Below are positions 11,893 through 14,499 of a stretch of DNA of 14,499 nucleotides, one piece after another (position 1 is the first letter of the stretch; every line of letters begins with the position of its first letter). The DNA is from Longimicrobium sp. (GTDB lineage: Bacteria > Gemmatimonadota > Gemmatimonadetes > Longimicrobiales > Longimicrobiaceae), in contig JAUJMI010000039.1 in assembly GCA_030446945.1 (NCBI GenBank), forward strand, positions 1 through 14,499, read 5' to 3'. Position numbers and translations under genes: made by a program. The notes below the pieces were generated by a model. That model had not been told where the DNA came from. It searched no databases and was given only the letters and a program-made list of their open reading frames with translations.

Positions 11893-14475
11893 GTGAGCGC
11901 CCTCCGCCGGCTCGGCGCGCTTCTGGGCGTCATTCCCGCGCTCGCCGCCGCCGCCCCTCTCGCCGCGCAGGACACCCCGCCCGGCTACGAGCAGGGGATC
12001 TACGATCTCCGGGTCGGCAACCTGAACCCGCTCAGCGTCCCCGTGCTCCTCGACGAGCGCGGGGCCGTCCTCGTTCCGCTCCGGCCGCTGCTGGAGCTGG
12101 CGGGCGCCCCCTTCCGCGTGGTGCCGGACAGTGGGCTGGCCGTCGTATCGCGGCCGCGCGGCGCCGGGCAGGCGGTTCTGGACGTGCGCGCGGGCACCCT
12201 CACCGCCGCCACGCGCGTGACGCTCGCGCCCGGCGAGGCGGTGGTGTGGGCGAGCGACATCTACGCCGCCCTCCCCCGCGCCGCGCAGCTGCTGGAGGCG
12301 GAGGCCGCGGCGGACCCGGGGGAGCTGACCGTGCGCTTCACCCGCGCCGTTCCCTTTCCGGCACAGGAGCGCGGCGAGGCGGAGGCCAGGCGCCAGTTCG
12401 AGAGCGGGCTGGGGCGCGACGGGCCCGCGGTGGACCCGCGCTCGGTCCCGTTCCGGCCGCGCACCGGGGGCGCGGTGCTGGAGTGGGGGGTGTCGACCTC
12501 CACCCCCAATCCGGGCGTGCCCGACGCCGCGTCGGCCGTCGTGGGGGTGGGCGTGTACGGCGGGATGCTGCAGGTGGGCGCATCCGTCGCCAACCCCGGC
12601 GACGGCCAGCCCCTGCGCACGGATCCCACGGCGCGCTACCGGCGCGTCTTTCCGCTCAACCGCTGGCTGCGGCAGGTGCAGGTGGGCGACGTGGCGACCG
12701 AGAACCTGCGCGTGCGGGCGGTGCGCGGAATCACCCTCACCAACGCGCCCTTCATCCGCGACCCGCTCTTCGGCTCCGTTCAGTACAATCCGGGGCTCCC
12801 CGCGGGTTGGGACTACGAGGTCTACCAGGATGGCCGCCTCCTGGGCTTCTCCCACGGCGCCGAGCGGACCCCCGTCTCCATCCCGCTGGGCTACGGCAGC
12901 ACCCCGGTGCGGGTGCGGCTGTACGGCCCGGCGGGCGAGAAGGTGGAGTCCGAGCTGGTCTACCTGGTCCCCGTGGCGCAGCTCCCGGCCGGGCGCTGGC
13001 AGTACTCCCTGGGCGGCGGCGCGTGCGTGCGCGACCCCGACTGCCGACAGATGGGGTACGTGGACGTGCGCCACGGCCTCTCCCGCGCGCTCACCCTATT
13101 CGCCGGCGCCGACGCGCTGGCGGGCGACGAGTCGCGCGTGCGGCCGTACGGCGGAGCCAGTCTGGCGGGCGGCGCCGCGTGGGCGGCGCAGGTGGAGGCG
13201 ATGCCGGGCGCCTTCGTGCAGGGGGCGCTGCAGAGCTTCGGCAGCGGTCCCGTGACCGGCACGCTGAGCGGCGGGGTGACCTTTCCCGAGCTGGAGGGGC
13301 GCTCGCTGGCGGGATCGGGCGGCGCCGCGCCCGTCCCGGCGAGCGGCACCCGCTGGAACGTGGACGCCACCGCGGGGATCAGGCTCCCGGGCGGCGGGCG
13401 GCGCATCGGGCTCACCGGCCGGGTGGAGGGCGCCAGTGGGACGGGGCTGGACCACGCGCGCGGCTCGGTGCTGGGCACCGTACGCGGGGTGATCCTGGAG
13501 GCGGCGGTGGAGCACGTCGCCTCGCCCATCCTGGGGAGCTCGGACGTCGGCTCGCTGCGCGGCACCTTCCCTCTGCACGCCCTCAGCTCCCGCCTCCCGC
13601 GCGGCGCGCTGGTCACGGCCGAGGCGGGTGCCGGGGCGGGCGGCGTGCAGCGCGCGGAGGTGGGGGTGTACGCGCAGGTGAGCTCGCTGGTGGTGAACGC
13701 GGTCGGCCGCTGGGATGCGCGCATCTCCTCGCCCTCGCTGGTGATCGGGACGTCGCTGCGCTTCGGCTACGGGCGCGCGCAGGCGAGGCTCGGGTCTCAA
13801 GGCGGGCAGCTTTCCGGCGGCACCACGGTAAGCGGCGCGATGGCGTTCTCGGGCGGCTCCGGCCTCACTCCCCTCCCCTACGGCGGGATGGGGCAGTCCG
13901 GCCTGCACGGCGTCGTCTTCCACGACCTCAACGGCAACGGCGCGTTGGACCCGGGCGACGAGCCCGTGCCGGACGCACGCGTCTTCGTGGGCGGCTCCCT
14001 GGTGAAGACGGACGCCGCAGGCCGCTACGCTACCTGGTCCGTGCTCCCCTACGAGATCGCCAGCGTCCGCGTGGACACGATCGCCCTCAATGACCCGTCG
14101 TGGGTCCCCGTGCGCGATGTCGTGCTCCTGCGCCCCTCGCCGCACCTCTTCACCCGCGTGGACCTCGCCCTGGCGCCCACGCGGGAGCTGGCGGGCGCGC
14201 TGGTGCCGGAGCGCGGTGTGGCTGCTGCGAGCGGCATTACGGTGGAGATCCTGGGCGCGGACGGCGCGGTGTCGCAGCGCGTCCTGACCTTCAGCGACGG
14301 CACCTTTTACCTCGGCCGCATCCGTCCGGGGCAGGACCAGGCGCGCGTCTCGGAGTCGTCCCTGCGCGCCCTCGGCGCCCGCGCCGCCCCCGCCACCATC
14401 ACCTTCACCGTCCCCGCCTCCGGCACCGACCCCCTGGTGGAGATCCCCGCGATCCGGCTGGTGCGGGCGCAGTAG
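11893..14475 (+). CDS. Outer-membrane usher-like protein with non-canonical N- and C-terminal domains
   Basis: An 860-residue protein starting at GTG 11893, 16 bp after subunit C. Signal peptide 1-25 ends PLAAQ. Residues about 36-125 (LSVPVLLDERGAVLVPLRPLLELAGAPFRVV) resemble a copper-amine-oxidase-N/stalk-type repeat, not the usual FimD N-terminal domain. The central part carries usher features: QVGDVATENLRVRAVRGITL (263-282), then FGSVQYNPGLPAGWDYEVYQDGRLLGF (293-319), resembling the plug, and LVYLVPVAQLPAGRWQYSLGGG. Alternating hydrophobic strands to about 655 suggest a beta-barrel with a Gly-rich linker. From 671 on, HGVVFHDLNGNGALDPGDEP then SLVKTDAAGRYATWSV forms an SdrD-B/carboxypeptidase-regulatory-like beta domain with a probable Ca2+ loop. 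A second beta domain covers about 766-860. Cys378 and Cys384 lie in one loop. It probably forms the pore secreting subunits A-C. Alternate-type (CS1-like) ushers are the nearest recalled analogues. Confidence 0.8.
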   Translation: MSALRRLGALLGVIPALAAAAPLAAQDTPPGYEQGIYDLRVGNLNPLSVPVLLDERGAVLVPLRPLLELAGAPFRVVPDSGLAVVSRPRGAGQAVLDVRAGTLTAATRVTLAPGEAVVWASDIYAALPRAAQLLEAEAAADPGELTVRFTRAVPFPAQERGEAEARRQFESGLGRDGPAVDPRSVPFRPRTGGAVLEWGVSTSTPNPGVPDAASAVVGVGVYGGMLQVGASVANPGDGQPLRTDPTARYRRVFPLNRWLRQVQVGDVATENLRVRAVRGITLTNAPFIRDPLFGSVQYNPGLPAGWDYEVYQDGRLLGFSHGAERTPVSIPLGYGSTPVRVRLYGPAGEKVESELVYLVPVAQLPAGRWQYSLGGGACVRDPDCRQMGYVDVRHGLSRALTLFAGADALAGDESRVRPYGGASLAGGAAWAAQVEAMPGAFVQGALQSFGSGPVTGTLSGGVTFPELEGRSLAGSGGAAPVPASGTRWNVDATAGIRLPGGGRRIGLTGRVEGASGTGLDHARGSVLGTVRGVILEAAVEHVASPILGSSDVGSLRGTFPLHALSSRLPRGALVTAEAGAGAGGVQRAEVGVYAQVSSLVVNAVGRWDARISSPSLVIGTSLRFGYGRAQARLGSQGGQLSGGTTVSGAMAFSGGSGLTPLPYGGMGQSGLHGVVFHDLNGNGALDPGDEPVPDARVFVGGSLVKTDAAGRYATWSVLPYEIASVRVDTIALNDPSWVPVRDVVLLRPSPHLFTRVDLALAPTRELAGALVPERGVAAASGITVEILGADGAVSQRVLTFSDGTFYLGRIRPGQDQARVSESSLRALGARAAPATITFTVPASGTDPLVEIPAIRLVRAQ

Positions 14476-14499
14476 GGGCATCCAGGTCCGGTTCGAGGA

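Noticed and set aside
9357..14475. Assigning csu gene symbols to the operon
   Set aside because: The subunits share general features with CsuA-type proteins, but gene order and usher ends differ and orthology could not be shown from the sequence alone.
1..14499. CRISPR arrays, tRNA or rRNA genes
   Set aside because: No regularly spaced direct repeats, cloverleaf-like sequences or conserved rRNA segments were seen on either strand.

Overview
The window is very GC-rich DNA with G or C at most codon third positions. It comes from a diderm (Gram-negative-type) bacterium, because an outer-membrane usher-like protein and several Sec-exported subunits are encoded. The base composition, the usher operon with small FGxxxPG-type subunits and the GxxExxY cassette would fit a Gemmatimonadota/Longimicrobium-like organism. 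That placement is an inference; no rRNA or taxonomic marker is present.

Left half (1-7382), all on the minus strand. Read in transcription order the genes are queG (epoxyqueuosine reductase, tRNA modification), a two-pore-helix K+ channel with two fused RCK domains, nhaA (Na+/H+ antiporter), a small basic ORF just behind nhaA, an APH-fold phosphotransferase, and a full-length NfeD-type membrane serine protease ending at a GC hairpin at the window edge. Gaps are 16-222 bp, so several transcription units are likely. The K+ channel and NhaA form a small monovalent-cation homeostasis group.

Middle (7383-9141). A GxxExxY-family protein with PD-(D/E)XK-like residues lies inside a pair of 29-bp near-perfect inverted repeats (27 of 29 identical), forming a compact cassette of about 480 bp between queG and the next gene. 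It looks inserted and potentially mobile. A class V aminotransferase-fold PLP enzyme follows on the plus strand.

Right half (9142-14475), plus strand. A 215-bp intergenic region holds a cluster of GTTCCC/GGGAAC inverted repeats directly upstream of a plausible -35/-10 promoter. It precedes a five-gene operon: exported subunit A, exported subunit B, a PapD-like periplasmic chaperone, exported subunit C, and an 860-residue usher-like outer-membrane protein. The last three genes are tightly packed, with a stop/start overlap between chaperone and subunit C and 16 bp before the usher. The inferred product is a non-canonical chaperone-usher surface fibre. All three subunits share an FGxxxPG motif near the mature N terminus and a G(T/S/N)Y(A/T/S)(G/A)TI C-terminal strand. 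The usher has unusual ends: a copper-amine-oxidase-N-like region after the signal peptide and an SdrD-B/carboxypeptidase-regulatory-like tail with a DLNGNGALDPGDE loop. This operon and the inverted-repeat cassette are the most interesting parts of the window.

No stretch over 300 bp lacks a gene. No tRNA, rRNA or CRISPR array was seen.
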